From assembly GCF_031157255.1 (NCBI RefSeq), contig NZ_JAVIFX010000034.1, positions 19,982 through 83,981 on the forward strand: a stretch of 64,000 nucleotides of DNA. The letters run 5' to 3'. This document shows positions 8,578-17,646 of the stretch, one piece after another. The stretch comes from Bradyrhizobium sp. LHD-71 (GTDB lineage Bacteria; Pseudomonadota; Alphaproteobacteria; Rhizobiales; Xanthobacteraceae). Position numbers and translations under genes: made by a program. Position 1 is the stretch's first letter. Each line of letters opens with the position of its first letter. Under the pieces are notes generated by a model, which searched no databases, was not told where the DNA came from, and saw nothing but the letters and a program-made list of their open reading frames with translations.

Positions 8578-10446
8578 ATGAACGCACCAATCCGGATCGA
8601 CGAAATCACAGGGCTGAAAGTCTTCAATACCCGCGCCGCCAAGGCCACAGAGAAGATCACCGGCAAAGGGTATTCAGCCATCGATGATCGGGCGCTGAAG
8701 GAACTCCCCCCACCCCCGCCGGGCGCAGTCTTCAATGCCGAGGAGCAGGCCAAGTACCGCGCATACAAGGAGGCGCGACGGGGTGCGGCCGACTACATGG
8801 CCATGGAAGGCGAATTCGCGCGGTATCTCGACGACGTCTATTCGGCGCCGCCGGTTCCGCGCGAGCCTTTGACTGACAACTGCGAGATCCTGGTCATCGG
8901 CGCGGGCTTCGCAGGCCTGCTGCTCTGGTGGAAGCTGAGAGATGCGGGCTTCAAGGATGTCCGCTTCTGCGAGAAAGGCGGCGACGTCGGCGGCACGTGG
9001 TACTGGAATCGCTATCCCGGCATCGCCTGCGACGTGGAAGCGTACAGCTACCTGCCGCTGCTCGAGGAGATGGGCTACTTCCCATCCATGAAGTTCGCTT
9101 CGGGCTTCGAGATCCTCGAATACTGCCAGGCGATGGCGAAGAAGAGCGGCTTCTATGACCGCTGCCTGTTTCACACGACGGTGGAACGAACCGACTGGGA
9201 CGAGAAGACCAGCCACTGGACGGTGTTCACCGATCGCGGCGACAAGATGCGCGCACGTTACGTGGTGCTGGCGAACGGCATCCTGACAACACCGAAGCTC
9301 GCACGCATCGAAGGCATGGAGACCTTCAAGGGGCAATCGTTCCACACTTCGCGATGGGACTACACCATCGATCTCACCGGCAAACGCGTCGGAATCATCG
9401 GTACCGGCGCCACCGCCGTCCAGGTGATCCCGGAAATCGCCAAGGTAGCCAAAGAGCTCTACGTCTTTCAGCGCACGCCTTCGACGATCGACGTGCGCGA
9501 CCAGCGCGCGACGACACCTCAAGAAATCGAGGAATGGTCAAAGCAGCCTGGTTGGGCAAAGGCCCGACGCGAACGGCTCGCGACGATCTCGGCGGGACGA
9601 ACGGCATTGCAGGCCAACGATGATTTCCTCTCGGGCAAAATCGCCGATTTCAAACCACGCAAGCAGCATGAGCGCGAGCTTACGCCTGACGAACTGCTGA
9701 AAAAGCAGCTCGACACCAACTTCCGCATCATGGAGCAGATTCGCGCGCGCGTGGACGCTATCGTCAAGGATCCGAAGACCGCTGCGGCGCTGAAGCCCTA
9801 TTACCCTTACGGCTGCAAGCGGCCGACGTTCCATGACGAGTTTCTGCCGACATTCAACCTGCCGCACGTGACGCTGGTCGACACCGCGCCGAACGGAGTC
9901 GGCAAGATCAACACAAAAGGCGTCGTGCATGACGGCAAGGAGTATCCGCTCGACGTGCTGATCTACGCCACCGGTTTCCAATGGATGGCGACGTCCACGT
10001 TCAACATGATCAGCGGCCGCGGCGGGCGGACGCTGCGCGACAAGTGGACGACGGAGGGCACCAAGACCTTCCTCGGCCTGCACAACCACGGATTCCCCAA
10101 CCTGTTCATCATGTCCGGGCCACAGGGCGGCGGCGGCCAGTTCAACTTCACCCGCGGCATCGAGGCGCACACGGATTATGTGGTGTGGATGCTCGACACG
10201 ATGCGCGCCCGCGGCGCTGGCATCATCGACATCAAGAAGGAGCCGGAAATCGTCTACGCCGCACACTGCCGCGAGGCCGACATCCGCACGGCCGCGTTCC
10301 GCGACTGTCTCTCTTATTATAATGGCGAGGGCAACGCGGAGCCGGGCAGCCTCGCCTATTACGGCGGTCCCGACAAATGGCACGCGCTGCGGAAAGCGGC
10401 GCAGGAATCGCTGGAGCCGTATGTGTTCGAGCCGGCGCGGGAGTAG
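8578..10446 (+). CDS. Flavin-containing monooxygenase, Baeyer-Villiger type
   Basis: A 622-residue FAD/NADPH monooxygenase. The first Rossmann motif GAGFAG is at 108-113, followed by GDVGGTWYWNRYPG, which is typical of the group. The Baeyer-Villiger fingerprint F-x-G-x3-H-x3-W-D runs from Phe250 to Asp261 (FKGQSFHTSRWD). The NADPH Rossmann motif GTGATA is at 275-280. The enzyme would insert oxygen next to a ketone to give an ester or lactone. About 100 residues precede the first Rossmann fold, longer than in cyclohexanone monooxygenase. The ATG at 8578 is favoured over a GTG at 8560, though neither has a clear ribosome-binding site. The natural ketone is unknown. Confidence 0.9.
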   Translation: MNAPIRIDEITGLKVFNTRAAKATEKITGKGYSAIDDRALKELPPPPPGAVFNAEEQAKYRAYKEARRGAADYMAMEGEFARYLDDVYSAPPVPREPLTDNCEILVIGAGFAGLLLWWKLRDAGFKDVRFCEKGGDVGGTWYWNRYPGIACDVEAYSYLPLLEEMGYFPSMKFASGFEILEYCQAMAKKSGFYDRCLFHTTVERTDWDEKTSHWTVFTDRGDKMRARYVVLANGILTTPKLARIEGMETFKGQSFHTSRWDYTIDLTGKRVGIIGTGATAVQVIPEIAKVAKELYVFQRTPSTIDVRDQRATTPQEIEEWSKQPGWAKARRERLATISAGRTALQANDDFLSGKIADFKPRKQHERELTPDELLKKQLDTNFRIMEQIRARVDAIVKDPKTAAALKPYYPYGCKRPTFHDEFLPTFNLPHVTLVDTAPNGVGKINTKGVVHDGKEYPLDVLIYATGFQWMATSTFNMISGRGGRTLRDKWTTEGTKTFLGLHNHGFPNLFIMSGPQGGGGQFNFTRGIEAHTDYVVWMLDTMRARGAGIIDIKKEPEIVYAAHCREADIRTAAFRDCLSYYNGEGNAEPGSLAYYGGPDKWHALRKAAQESLEPYVFEPARE

Positions 10447-10453
10447 AGCCCGG

Positions 10454-10467
10454 TTTTCCGCGGAAAA
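10454..10467. terminator. 14-base palindrome between convergent genes
   Basis: TTTTCCGCGGAAAA is a perfect palindrome between the monooxygenase stop and the convergent MBL hydrolase stop. It could serve as a short bidirectional terminator. The stem is short and lacks a real loop, so this is tentative. Confidence 0.25.
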
Positions 10468-10526
10468 TGCGAGCAAGTAACCCGATCTATGCGTCACTGC
10501 GTTTCGCGCAGCAACGACGCCAAGGC

Positions 10527-11402
10527 CTACTCCCGCTTGAAGCGATAGTCGAACCGGTCGCCATCCGCCTTGATCAAGCCGACGGTTGGCGTCGGAAAAT
10601 GGATCGGCAGGATCAGCGTATTGGTGTCCGCCACTTCGGCGAAGAACTTGCGGCGTGACACCGCCGATTGCTTTGCGTCCCAGTCAGGACGCGCAGACCA
10701 CGCCGGTTCGCGGCATTGGATCGCATGATGCATCAGGTCGCCGGCCACCACCGCGCGCTGGCCGCGCGAAGAGATGTTGATGCAGCAATGGCAGGGGGAA
10801 TGCCCGGGCGTGGGCGTCAGCGTCACCGTGTCGTCCAGCGCATAGTCGTCATCGACGAGCAGCGCCTGCCCCGCCTCGACGACCGGCAGCACATTGTCGC
10901 GAAACACGGTGCCGGGCGGATTCGCGCCCTTCTTGTTCTCGGCTTCCCACGCCGCGTATTCCTTTTTGTGAAAAATGTACTTCGCATTCGGGAAGGTCGG
11001 CACCCAGCGGCCGTCGCGCAGCGTCGTGTTCCAACCGGTGTGGTCGATGTGCAAGTGAGTGCAGAATACGTAGTCGACCTTGTCGTAGGAGACACCGAGC
11101 GCGAACAACTCATCGCGCCAGCGCTCCTTGCCCGGAAAATCGAACGGCGGCGGATGCCCTTTGTCCTCGCCAGTGCAGGTGTCGACCAGGATCGTATGGC
11201 GCGGCGTACGTACGAGGAAGGTCTGATAGGTGATGACCATCTTGCCCGATGCCGTATCGAACACCTCCGGCTCCATGGTTGCGAGGTGTCGCTTGAACAC
11301 GCCCTCGTCATAGGCCGGGAAGAAATCTTGCGGCTTCCGCCACGGTCCCTCGCGTTCGATCACCGCATCGATCGTGATGTCGCCGATTGTGATTTGCTTC
11401 AT
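10527..11402 (-). CDS. MBL-fold metallo-hydrolase
   Basis: A 291-residue metallo-beta-lactamase-fold hydrolase. The zinc-binding H-x-H-x-D-H motif is HLHIDH at 116-121. A later histidine follows PTPGHSPCH and an aspartate follows VVAGD, completing the usual dinuclear site. The family includes lactonases, quorum-quenching enzymes and arylsulphatases, and this subgroup (with VDTCTG before the motif) is often annotated as an N-acyl homoserine lactonase-like protein. No signal peptide is seen. It is convergent with the Baeyer-Villiger monooxygenase, whose products are esters or lactones. A metabolic link is possible but unproven. Confidence 0.85.
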   Translation of the reverse strand: MKQITIGDITIDAVIEREGPWRKPQDFFPAYDEGVFKRHLATMEPEVFDTASGKMVITYQTFLVRTPRHTILVDTCTGEDKGHPPPFDFPGKERWRDELFALGVSYDKVDYVFCTHLHIDHTGWNTTLRDGRWVPTFPNAKYIFHKKEYAAWEAENKKGANPPGTVFRDNVLPVVEAGQALLVDDDYALDDTVTLTPTPGHSPCHCCINISSRGQRAVVAGDLMHHAIQCREPAWSARPDWDAKQSAVSRRKFFAEVADTNTLILPIHFPTPTVGLIKADGDRFDYRFKRE

Positions 11403-11495
11403 GCGCTTCCCCCGTCGTTACGTGGCCAAGCGTAACGGCGGCGCGGCGGACCTTCAAGCTGCGAAGTCCGTTCCCCGTTCACGCGCGGCGGCAGC

Positions 11496-12356
11496 TCAGG
11501 AATTGAGCGCCGTGACGATCCAGATCGAGCCGCCAAGCGACACTCTATTATCCTGCAGGAACGGCGCGAGTGCGACGCGGATCGTTTCGGTGGCGGCGGC
11601 GATCGCTTCCGCCGGCTGGCCATCGAGCGCCCGACTCGCCGGCCCCATTTGAACGGCGGTTTTCACCGCGGCGTCCAGACCACGTCCGGCCGCCACATCG
11701 AGCGAAAGGTCTTGCCGCTCCAAGGCAATTGCCGAGAAGCCAGCCTCACCGAGAATGCGACGAACGCGCTCCTCACTTGCGAACGCGAAGGGCCCCGGAT
11801 CCTCAGGGCCAAGCTCGGGCAATTTCGGAACATGCTTGTAGGCGGCTTGAAGCGGCACCATCAGCCAGGGATTGTCGCGCGGGGTTCGCCAGCAGGCGAA
11901 TGCCACCCGTCCACCGGGGCGCAGAGCCCGGCGCATATTAGCGAACGACAGTGCCGGCTCCGCGAAGAACATCACGCCGAACCGCGAGACCAGGAGATCA
12001 AAGCTCGCCGGCTCGAAGGCATGCACCGTGGCATCGGCAAGCGCAAACTCCAGCGGCGCATTCGCCGGCGCAAGCTCGCGAGCCCGTGTCAGCATCGGCG
12101 CGGAGATGTCGATGCCGAGAACATGCCCGGCTGTGCCGACCCTTTCGGCAAAAGCAACGGTCGTCGCCCCGCAACCGCAGCCGACATCGAGAACGCGATC
12201 TCCCGCCTTCGGTCTGGCGCGATCGAGCAGCATCCGGGAGATCGGTTCAAGGAGGATGTCCTGCATTTCTTGCCGATCGACCCAGTGCTGGCCGCCTGGA
12301 CCATTCCAGTATTCGATCTGATCGGTGTTGCGCTGGTGTCCATGGGGAACAGTCAT
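11496..12356 (-). CDS. Class I SAM-dependent methyltransferase
   Basis: A 286-residue cytoplasmic methyltransferase. Motif I VLDVGCGCG at 55-63 binds S-adenosylmethionine, followed by an acidic motif II region (GIDISAPML) and ALADATVHAF. The N-terminal IEYWNGPGGQHWV block is typical of UbiE/MenG-like small-molecule methyltransferases. The ATG at 12356 is chosen because GAGGA precedes it and the homology-like part begins there; the open frame continues upstream without meaningful sequence. The substrate is unknown. Confidence 0.85.
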   Translation of the reverse strand: MTVPHGHQRNTDQIEYWNGPGGQHWVDRQEMQDILLEPISRMLLDRARPKAGDRVLDVGCGCGATTVAFAERVGTAGHVLGIDISAPMLTRARELAPANAPLEFALADATVHAFEPASFDLLVSRFGVMFFAEPALSFANMRRALRPGGRVAFACWRTPRDNPWLMVPLQAAYKHVPKLPELGPEDPGPFAFASEERVRRILGEAGFSAIALERQDLSLDVAAGRGLDAAVKTAVQMGPASRALDGQPAEAIAAATETIRVALAPFLQDNRVSLGGSIWIVTALNS

Positions 12357-12535
12357 GGCATCCTCGGTCGCTATTGCCCGCGCCCACTGTGCCGGAAAAT
12401 CGCCCGGGCGCAAAGCCGCCGAGGATTTCATCTGGCGCATCCGCTTTCTTGTCATGGCCAAGCACTGTGGCTAGCTTGGTCCCTAAGAACACGAGCGGGC
12501 GAAGTTCCGTCAACACAATATCCAGGGAGGATTGG

Positions 12536-13534
12536 ATGACCAGACTGACCCGCCGTCAGTTGTTGTCGGCAAGCGCCGCGGCGGGTGCCGCGTCGATCGT
12601 TGGCCTCGATGTTGCCAGCGCGCAAGCTGCCTGGCCTGCCCGTCCGGTGACGGTGATCTGCCCTTGGGGCGCCGGCGGCGGCACGGACGCAACGGCGCGC
12701 ATCGTCGCCGCCATTCTGGAGAAAAACCTCGGACAGCCGTTCAATGTCGTCAACCGCACCGGCGGCTCGGGTGTGGTCGGCCATGCGGCCATCGCCTCTG
12801 CGCCGGCCGACGGCTACACCATCGGCATGATCACGGTCGAGATCACGATGATGCATCATCAAGGTCTCACCGAACTCAATCCGACCAGCTACGCGCCGCT
12901 CGCGCTGATGAACGAGGATCCGCCGGGCGTCCAGGTCAATTCCGCAAGTCCATACAAGAGCGTCAAGGAGCTGGCCGACGCGATCAAGGCCGCACCGCAC
13001 GGCAAACTGAAAGCGTCCGGCACCGGCCAGGGCGGTATCTGGCATCTCGCTCTCGTCGGCTGGCTGACAGCAATGGGCCTGAAACCCGATCATGTGGCCT
13101 GGGTGCCGTCGAACGGCGCGGCGCCTGCCGTGCAGGATCTGGCGGCCGGTGGCCTCGATATCGTCACCTGCTCGGTGCCGGAGGCGAAAGCGATGATCGA
13201 TGCCGGCAAGGTGAAAAGCCTTGCGGTCATGGCCAGTGAACGCAATCCAGCGTTCAAGGACGTTCCGACGCTCAAGGAGGCGGCCAGCATCGACTACACG
13301 GTCGGCGCCTGGCGTGGCATCGCCGGACCCAAGGGGCTTCCCAAGGAGATCGCCGACAAGCTGACCGCAGAATTAAAGAAGGCCAACGAGTCGAAGGAGT
13401 TTCACGAATTCATGTCCAACCGCGGCTTTGGCGTGAAGTGGGCCGATGCCGCGGGCTTTGCGAGCTTCATGGCCGAAGGCGACGCCAAGATGAAGACGGC
13501 GATGACCGCGGCGGGCCTCGCGAAGAAGGCCTGA
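12536..13534 (+). CDS. Tripartite tricarboxylate transporter receptor (Bug family)
   Basis: A 332-residue periplasmic receptor of the Bug/TctC family, and the one most likely to serve the TctB-TctA pair that follows on the same strand. The N-terminus TRRQLLSASAAAG resembles a Tat signal. The mature part starts near AWPARPVTVICPWGAGGGTD, the usual Bug opening, with GGSGVVGHAA and the DGYTIGMITVE block. AGGGAGG at 12524-12530 sits immediately before the ATG at 12536, fixing the start; the frame is open for a further 585 bases upstream but with no sensible sequence. Confidence 0.93.
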   Translation: MTRLTRRQLLSASAAAGAASIVGLDVASAQAAWPARPVTVICPWGAGGGTDATARIVAAILEKNLGQPFNVVNRTGGSGVVGHAAIASAPADGYTIGMITVEITMMHHQGLTELNPTSYAPLALMNEDPPGVQVNSASPYKSVKELADAIKAAPHGKLKASGTGQGGIWHLALVGWLTAMGLKPDHVAWVPSNGAAPAVQDLAAGGLDIVTCSVPEAKAMIDAGKVKSLAVMASERNPAFKDVPTLKEAASIDYTVGAWRGIAGPKGLPKEIADKLTAELKKANESKEFHEFMSNRGFGVKWADAAGFASFMAEGDAKMKTAMTAAGLAKKA

Positions 13535-13645
13535 TGGGGCTGCGAGTGGCGAGGCCGTCTCGTGCCCATTCGTGCTGGCGACGACCGCACGATGCTTCGC
13601 CCCTGCATCTCGACGTAAATCTTGTGCCGCGATATCCGCAACGCA

Positions 13646-14143
13646 ATGCTCATCCCCGATAGAGTCTCGGGCATTATGCTCGTCGGTCTCGGCGCCGCGG
13701 CCGCCTATGGCGGCTCGTTACTGCCGCCGGTGCCGGGCCAGCAGATAGGACCCAATGTCTTCCCGATGGTGGTTGGCATTGGACTCTTGCTCTGCGGCGG
13801 CCTGATCGCGTTTGGCGTCGGCTCGACGCTGGAGCGCGAAGCCGAAGCAGAGCTTGCGGCACATTCCGACCAGCCGGCGCCGGAAACGGCGCACTCACCG
13901 CTGATGAACGGCGCGAAGACGCTGCTGCCGCCTGCCCTGCTCCTGGCTTACGTCTTTGTCGGCGATGCGCTCGGCTTCATCCCGACCGCCTTCGCCATCG
14001 TGCTGACCGTCGCGCTCGCCATGGGCGCGCGTCTGCGGCTGGCACTGCCGCTCGCATTGATCGCGCCCGTGTTCGTGCACCTGGTGTTCGTCAAGCTGCT
14101 CCGCGTGCCGTTGCCGCCGGGCATTCTGCCAATGCCATGGTGA
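13646..14143 (+). CDS. tctB: TctB-like small permease subunit
   Basis: A 165-residue membrane protein with four hydrophobic segments, the layout of TctB, the small membrane subunit of tripartite tricarboxylate transporters. The first helix region reads SGIMLVGLGAAAAYGGSLLP, and a charged 30-residue linker separates helix 2 from helix 3. It ends ten bases before the TctA start, so the two should be co-expressed. The ATG at 13646 is preferred over a TTG at 13622; the ribosome-binding site is weak in either case. Confidence 0.88.
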   Translation: MLIPDRVSGIMLVGLGAAAAYGGSLLPPVPGQQIGPNVFPMVVGIGLLLCGGLIAFGVGSTLEREAEAELAAHSDQPAPETAHSPLMNGAKTLLPPALLLAYVFVGDALGFIPTAFAIVLTVALAMGARLRLALPLALIAPVFVHLVFVKLLRVPLPPGILPMPW

Positions 14144-14153
14144 GGAGACGCGA

Positions 14154-15662
14154 ATGCTGAGCACACTGGCTGAAGCGTTCCGCCTGGTCGCAGCGCCCGA
14201 CGTGCTCCTCGCGATCCTGCTGTCCTCGATCTATGGTCTCGTGGTCGGATCCCTGCCGGGCCTCTCCGCCACCATGGCAACAGCGCTGTTGGTGCCTGTC
14301 ACCTTCTATCTGTCGCCGATCGCGGCTGTCGCCACCATCATCGCGGCTTCGGCAATGGCGATCTTCTCCGGCGATATTCCAGGCTGTCTCTTACGCATTC
14401 CGGGTACGCCCGCCTCGGCCGCCTACACCGACGAAGCCTATGCAATGACGCGCAAAGGAGAGCCCGAGCTGGCGCTGGGGATCTGCCTGTGGTTCTCGGC
14501 CATCGGCGGCATCATCGGCACACTCTCACTGATCCTCCTGGCGCCGCCGCTGGCCGAAATGGCGCTGAACTTCTCGACCTTCGAATACTTCTGGCTGGCG
14601 CTGCTCGGATTGATGTGCGCGACCATGGTGGCGCGCTCCAATCCGGTGAAGGCGATCGCCAGCATGCTGCTCGGCCTGCTCGTATCCTGCGTCGGCATCG
14701 ACAACCCGGCGGGCACGCCGCGATTCACCTTCGGCTCGACTGACCTGCTCGGCGGCATCGAGGTGATCCCCGCGCTGGTCGGCGTGTTCGCGCTCGCTGA
14801 AGTGATGCGCAGCATGACCGAGCCCGAACCGCCAAAGATGCCGCGCCGAAAGTTCGGATCACTCCTGAAGGGCATGTGGAAGCTGACGCGCGAATATCCC
14901 TGGCCGCAACTCCGCGGCAACGTCGTCGGCATCATCATCGGCGTTCTACCCGGCGCGGGTGCCGACATGGCCGCGTGGGTCAGCTACTCGATGTCGAAGC
15001 GCTTCTCAAAAACGCCGTCGAAGTTTGGCACGGGGCATCCCGAAGGGCTGATCGAGGCCGGCGCGTCAAACAATGCCAGTCTCGCGTCCGGCTGGGTGCC
15101 GTCGCTGCTGTTCGGCATTCCCGGCGATACCATCACGGCGATTGCGATCGGTGTCTTGTACATGAAGGGATTGAACCCCGGGCCGTCGCTGTTCACGGAA
15201 AAGGCGTCGAGCATGTACGCGCTGTACATCATCTTCATCATCGCCAATATCATCATGATCCCTCTCGGCATCGTCATGATCCGGCTGGCATCGAAGCTGC
15301 TGTCGGCGCCGCGCTCCGCCATCATGCCGGTGATCGTGCTGCTGTGCGGGGTCGGATCGTTCGCCACCGGCAACAACCTGTTCCTGGTGGTCACGGTCGC
15401 AACCTTCGGCGTCATCGGCTATGTGATGGAACGCAACGGCTATCCGGTGGCGGCGATGGTGCTGGGCATCGTCATGGGCACCATGGTCGAGCAAAGCTTC
15501 GTCACCTCCCTCATCAAGTCGGACGGCAGCATCTGGCCGTTCTTCAGCCGCCCGGTCGCCGCCATCCTTGCCTTCCTCACCATAGCTGCGGTGCTGTGGC
15601 CGGTCGCGTACTGGGCCTGGGGCATGGCACGGCAAGCGAAGATGGCCACGCAGCGCGGGTGA
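14154..15662 (+). CDS. tctA: TctA-like large permease subunit
   Basis: A 502-residue polytopic inner-membrane protein, the usual TctA length. The glycine-rich GLVVGSLPGLSATMATALLVP near the N-terminus and the second GxLPGxGA-type loop (GIIIGVLPGAGADMAAW) are the paired family signatures that form the substrate path. TGAGGAGA precedes the ATG. With the receptor and TctB it completes a secondary, ion-driven carboxylate uptake system. The transported acid cannot be deduced from the sequence. Confidence 0.93.
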   Translation: MLSTLAEAFRLVAAPDVLLAILLSSIYGLVVGSLPGLSATMATALLVPVTFYLSPIAAVATIIAASAMAIFSGDIPGCLLRIPGTPASAAYTDEAYAMTRKGEPELALGICLWFSAIGGIIGTLSLILLAPPLAEMALNFSTFEYFWLALLGLMCATMVARSNPVKAIASMLLGLLVSCVGIDNPAGTPRFTFGSTDLLGGIEVIPALVGVFALAEVMRSMTEPEPPKMPRRKFGSLLKGMWKLTREYPWPQLRGNVVGIIIGVLPGAGADMAAWVSYSMSKRFSKTPSKFGTGHPEGLIEAGASNNASLASGWVPSLLFGIPGDTITAIAIGVLYMKGLNPGPSLFTEKASSMYALYIIFIIANIIMIPLGIVMIRLASKLLSAPRSAIMPVIVLLCGVGSFATGNNLFLVVTVATFGVIGYVMERNGYPVAAMVLGIVMGTMVEQSFVTSLIKSDGSIWPFFSRPVAAILAFLTIAAVLWPVAYWAWGMARQAKMATQRG

Positions 15663-15683
15663 GCCGGGGCGAAACTGAAAGAT

Positions 15684-16487
15684 TCACGTTCCGTTGTAGC
15701 GACCGCGCCGCTTTTCTCTAAAGGCCTGTACCGCCTCCTTGTGATCGTCGGTACTCGCAAGTATGGCGGCCTGAGAAGATGCCAGCTCCAGGGCCGAAAT
15801 CATTTCACTCTGAAGGCTCTGGTACGTGAGTCGCTTCGTTGTCTGCACACTGAGCGGTGGCAATGATGCAAGCTTGTGAGCTATCTCGTGAGTCCTGGTC
15901 TTAAGCTCGCCGTGCGGCACCGTGTGGTTGACGATTCCGAGGCGCGCCGCTTCGGTCGCATCGACGAAATCGCCGGTCAGAAGCAGTTCCAATGCGCGGC
16001 CGAGCCCTATCAGCCTCGCGAGAAAAAAGGCACCTCCGTCGCCGGGCGCCAATCCCAGCTTGACGTAAGCCTGGGAGAACCGCGCCTTGTCGGAGGCGAC
16101 ACGAATATCGCACATCAACGCGATGTCCATGCCGCCGCCGACTGCGTCGCCGTTGATCATGGCGATCACCGGCTTGTCGATCATTGCCAAGGTCTTCGGG
16201 ACAATCTGCATCCTGTTCCAAAGATCTGACTTGCGCTGTGCGACCGAGATGGGCCGTCCCATGCTTTTGACGTCGCCGCCTGCACAGAACGACTCTCCAG
16301 CGCCCGTGATGACGATGACCCTCACCTGCGGGTCGTCACGAAACGCCAGCAAAATTCGGGCACACTCTTCCAGCATTTCCAGCGTAAAGGCGTTCCTGCT
16401 TTCAGGCCGATTGAACATGATCGTGCCGACGTGGTTCTCAACCGAGTGGATGATCGAACGGTTCAAGTGCACCTCCTGATTGTCCAT
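15684..16487 (-). CDS. Enoyl-CoA hydratase/isomerase family protein (crotonase)
   Basis: A 267-residue crotonase-fold enzyme. The first oxyanion-hole segment is SFCAGGDVKSMG and the second is INGDAVGGGMDIALMCD, both well conserved. In classical hydratases the next block (F-x-Q-P-E-I-x-L-G) carries the first catalytic glutamate; here it reads FSQAYVKLGLAPGDGG, so that glutamate is absent. The protein may be an isomerase, hydrolase or other crotonase rather than a hydratase. It is minus strand, adjacent to a Bug receptor and two CoA-transferase-family genes, in keeping with CoA-thioester catabolism of an imported acid. Confidence 0.85.
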   Translation of the reverse strand: MDNQEVHLNRSIIHSVENHVGTIMFNRPESRNAFTLEMLEECARILLAFRDDPQVRVIVITGAGESFCAGGDVKSMGRPISVAQRKSDLWNRMQIVPKTLAMIDKPVIAMINGDAVGGGMDIALMCDIRVASDKARFSQAYVKLGLAPGDGGAFFLARLIGLGRALELLLTGDFVDATEAARLGIVNHTVPHGELKTRTHEIAHKLASLPPLSVQTTKRLTYQSLQSEMISALELASSQAAILASTDDHKEAVQAFREKRRGRYNGT

Positions 16488-16504
16488 TGCTTCAACGCCA
16501 TCAG

Positions 16505-17509
16505 TTACTCAGGCTTGATGTCGGCCTGTCCGACGATTGACTTGAGGGTGTGCATGTCCCTCCGGATGATGGGTTTCAGCTCATCCAGCGGTGGCTGAAT
16601 TGCGACTGCGCTCGATCCCAGCTCCTTCAACTGCTTTGCAAACTCTGCAGTTGCCTGAATGCGGGTGAATGCCTCGTTCAACCGCTTCACGATCGGCGCC
16701 GGCGTTCCGGCCGGCACGAGCAGAAAGTTTCGCCAGCTGAACTCGAAATCTATCCCTTGATCCTTGAATGACGGCGCATCCGGAAAGGCATCGGAACGAC
16801 CCGCACAGCTTGCCAGCACCTTCAATTTGCCGGCCTGGATCGGGCCGTAGGCGGAAACCGAATCGGCAAAGCCGACCTTGATGTGACCTCCAATCATATC
16901 GGTCACAAGCGGCGTTCCACCCTTGTAGGCGACATGAATCATCTGAATGCCGGTGGCGGACGCGATCATCTGCATGCAGACATACGCTGGTGAGGCCGGT
17001 CCCCAGGTTGCATAACTGATCTCGCCCGGCGCCTTCTTGGCCATCGTGACCAGCTCGCGAAGATCGTTCGCAGGAAAGTCCGGGTGAGCGACCAACAGGA
17101 TCGTGCCTTCGCTGATGATGCCGACGGGATCCAGCTCCTTGATGGGATCGACGCGCAGCGACGGCATCATCAGCGGATTGACAATCAGGCCCGTGGACGA
17201 TGCCAGAAGCAGCGTATAGCCGTCAGGTGCCGAGCGGGCCGCAAGCTCCACACCGATGGAGCTGGAGGCGCCGGGCCGATTCTCGACGATGACCGGCTGG
17301 CCCATTGCCGCAAACAGATGCTTGGCGACGACGCGGCCCAGCGAGTCTCCCGTGCCGCCGGGAGGTTGCGGAACAATCAGCCGGATCGGCTTGTGCGGAT
17401 AAGGTGCGGTCTCGGCGTCAGATGCCGATGCCCCCGTCACCGACGCCATTGTCGCAGTGACGACCAAGAAAGCGATGAGCGCGGCCGTGGTCTGAAAGTG
17501 CGGCTTCAT
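16505..17509 (-). CDS. Tripartite tricarboxylate transporter receptor (Bug family)
   Basis: A 334-residue Bug-family periplasmic receptor. The signal peptide ends near residue 29 (TGASASDA). The mature part has YPHKPIRLIVPQPPGGTGDSLGR and ENRPGASSSIGVE, which are canonical Bug blocks. The ATG at 17509 has GGAGGAG before it and was preferred over an upstream in-frame start at 17581. It precedes the crotonase gene by 17 bases on the same strand and is divergent from a family III CoA-transferase gene. No TctAB pair accompanies it, so it may use a shared membrane component. Confidence 0.9.
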   Translation of the reverse strand: MKPHFQTTAALIAFLVVTATMASVTGASASDAETAPYPHKPIRLIVPQPPGGTGDSLGRVVAKHLFAAMGQPVIVENRPGASSSIGVELAARSAPDGYTLLLASSTGLIVNPLMMPSLRVDPIKELDPVGIISEGTILLVAHPDFPANDLRELVTMAKKAPGEISYATWGPASPAYVCMQMIASATGIQMIHVAYKGGTPLVTDMIGGHIKVGFADSVSAYGPIQAGKLKVLASCAGRSDAFPDAPSFKDQGIDFEFSWRNFLLVPAGTPAPIVKRLNEAFTRIQATAEFAKQLKELGSSAVAIQPPLDELKPIIRRDMHTLKSIVGQADIKPE

Positions 17510-17602
17510 CCAGCTCCTCCCGCCTTTGTGCTTTTTGCGGGACGGCTCCCCGCGGGCTTCGCGCCACCTTATGGCGCACAAAACGACTCCACAAGTATGA
17601 AA

Positions 17603-17623
17603 AATTCAGCGTATATATGAATT
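17603..17623. promoter_or_regulatory. AATTCA-N9-TGAATT dyad in divergent promoter
   Basis: Six-base perfect arms, AATTCA and TGAATT, flank nine bases between the divergent Bug receptor and CoA-transferase genes. It ends about 24 bases before the transferase ATG. An IclR-family gene lies downstream in the same run and is a natural candidate to bind here. Confidence 0.4.
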
Positions 17624-17646
17624 ATGATCTTCGGGGAGAAAGTCAG

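Noticed and set aside
11951..12535. 5' extension of the Bug receptor frame
   Set aside because: Antisense to the methyltransferase gene; AGGGAGG just before 12536 and the signal peptide fix the start.
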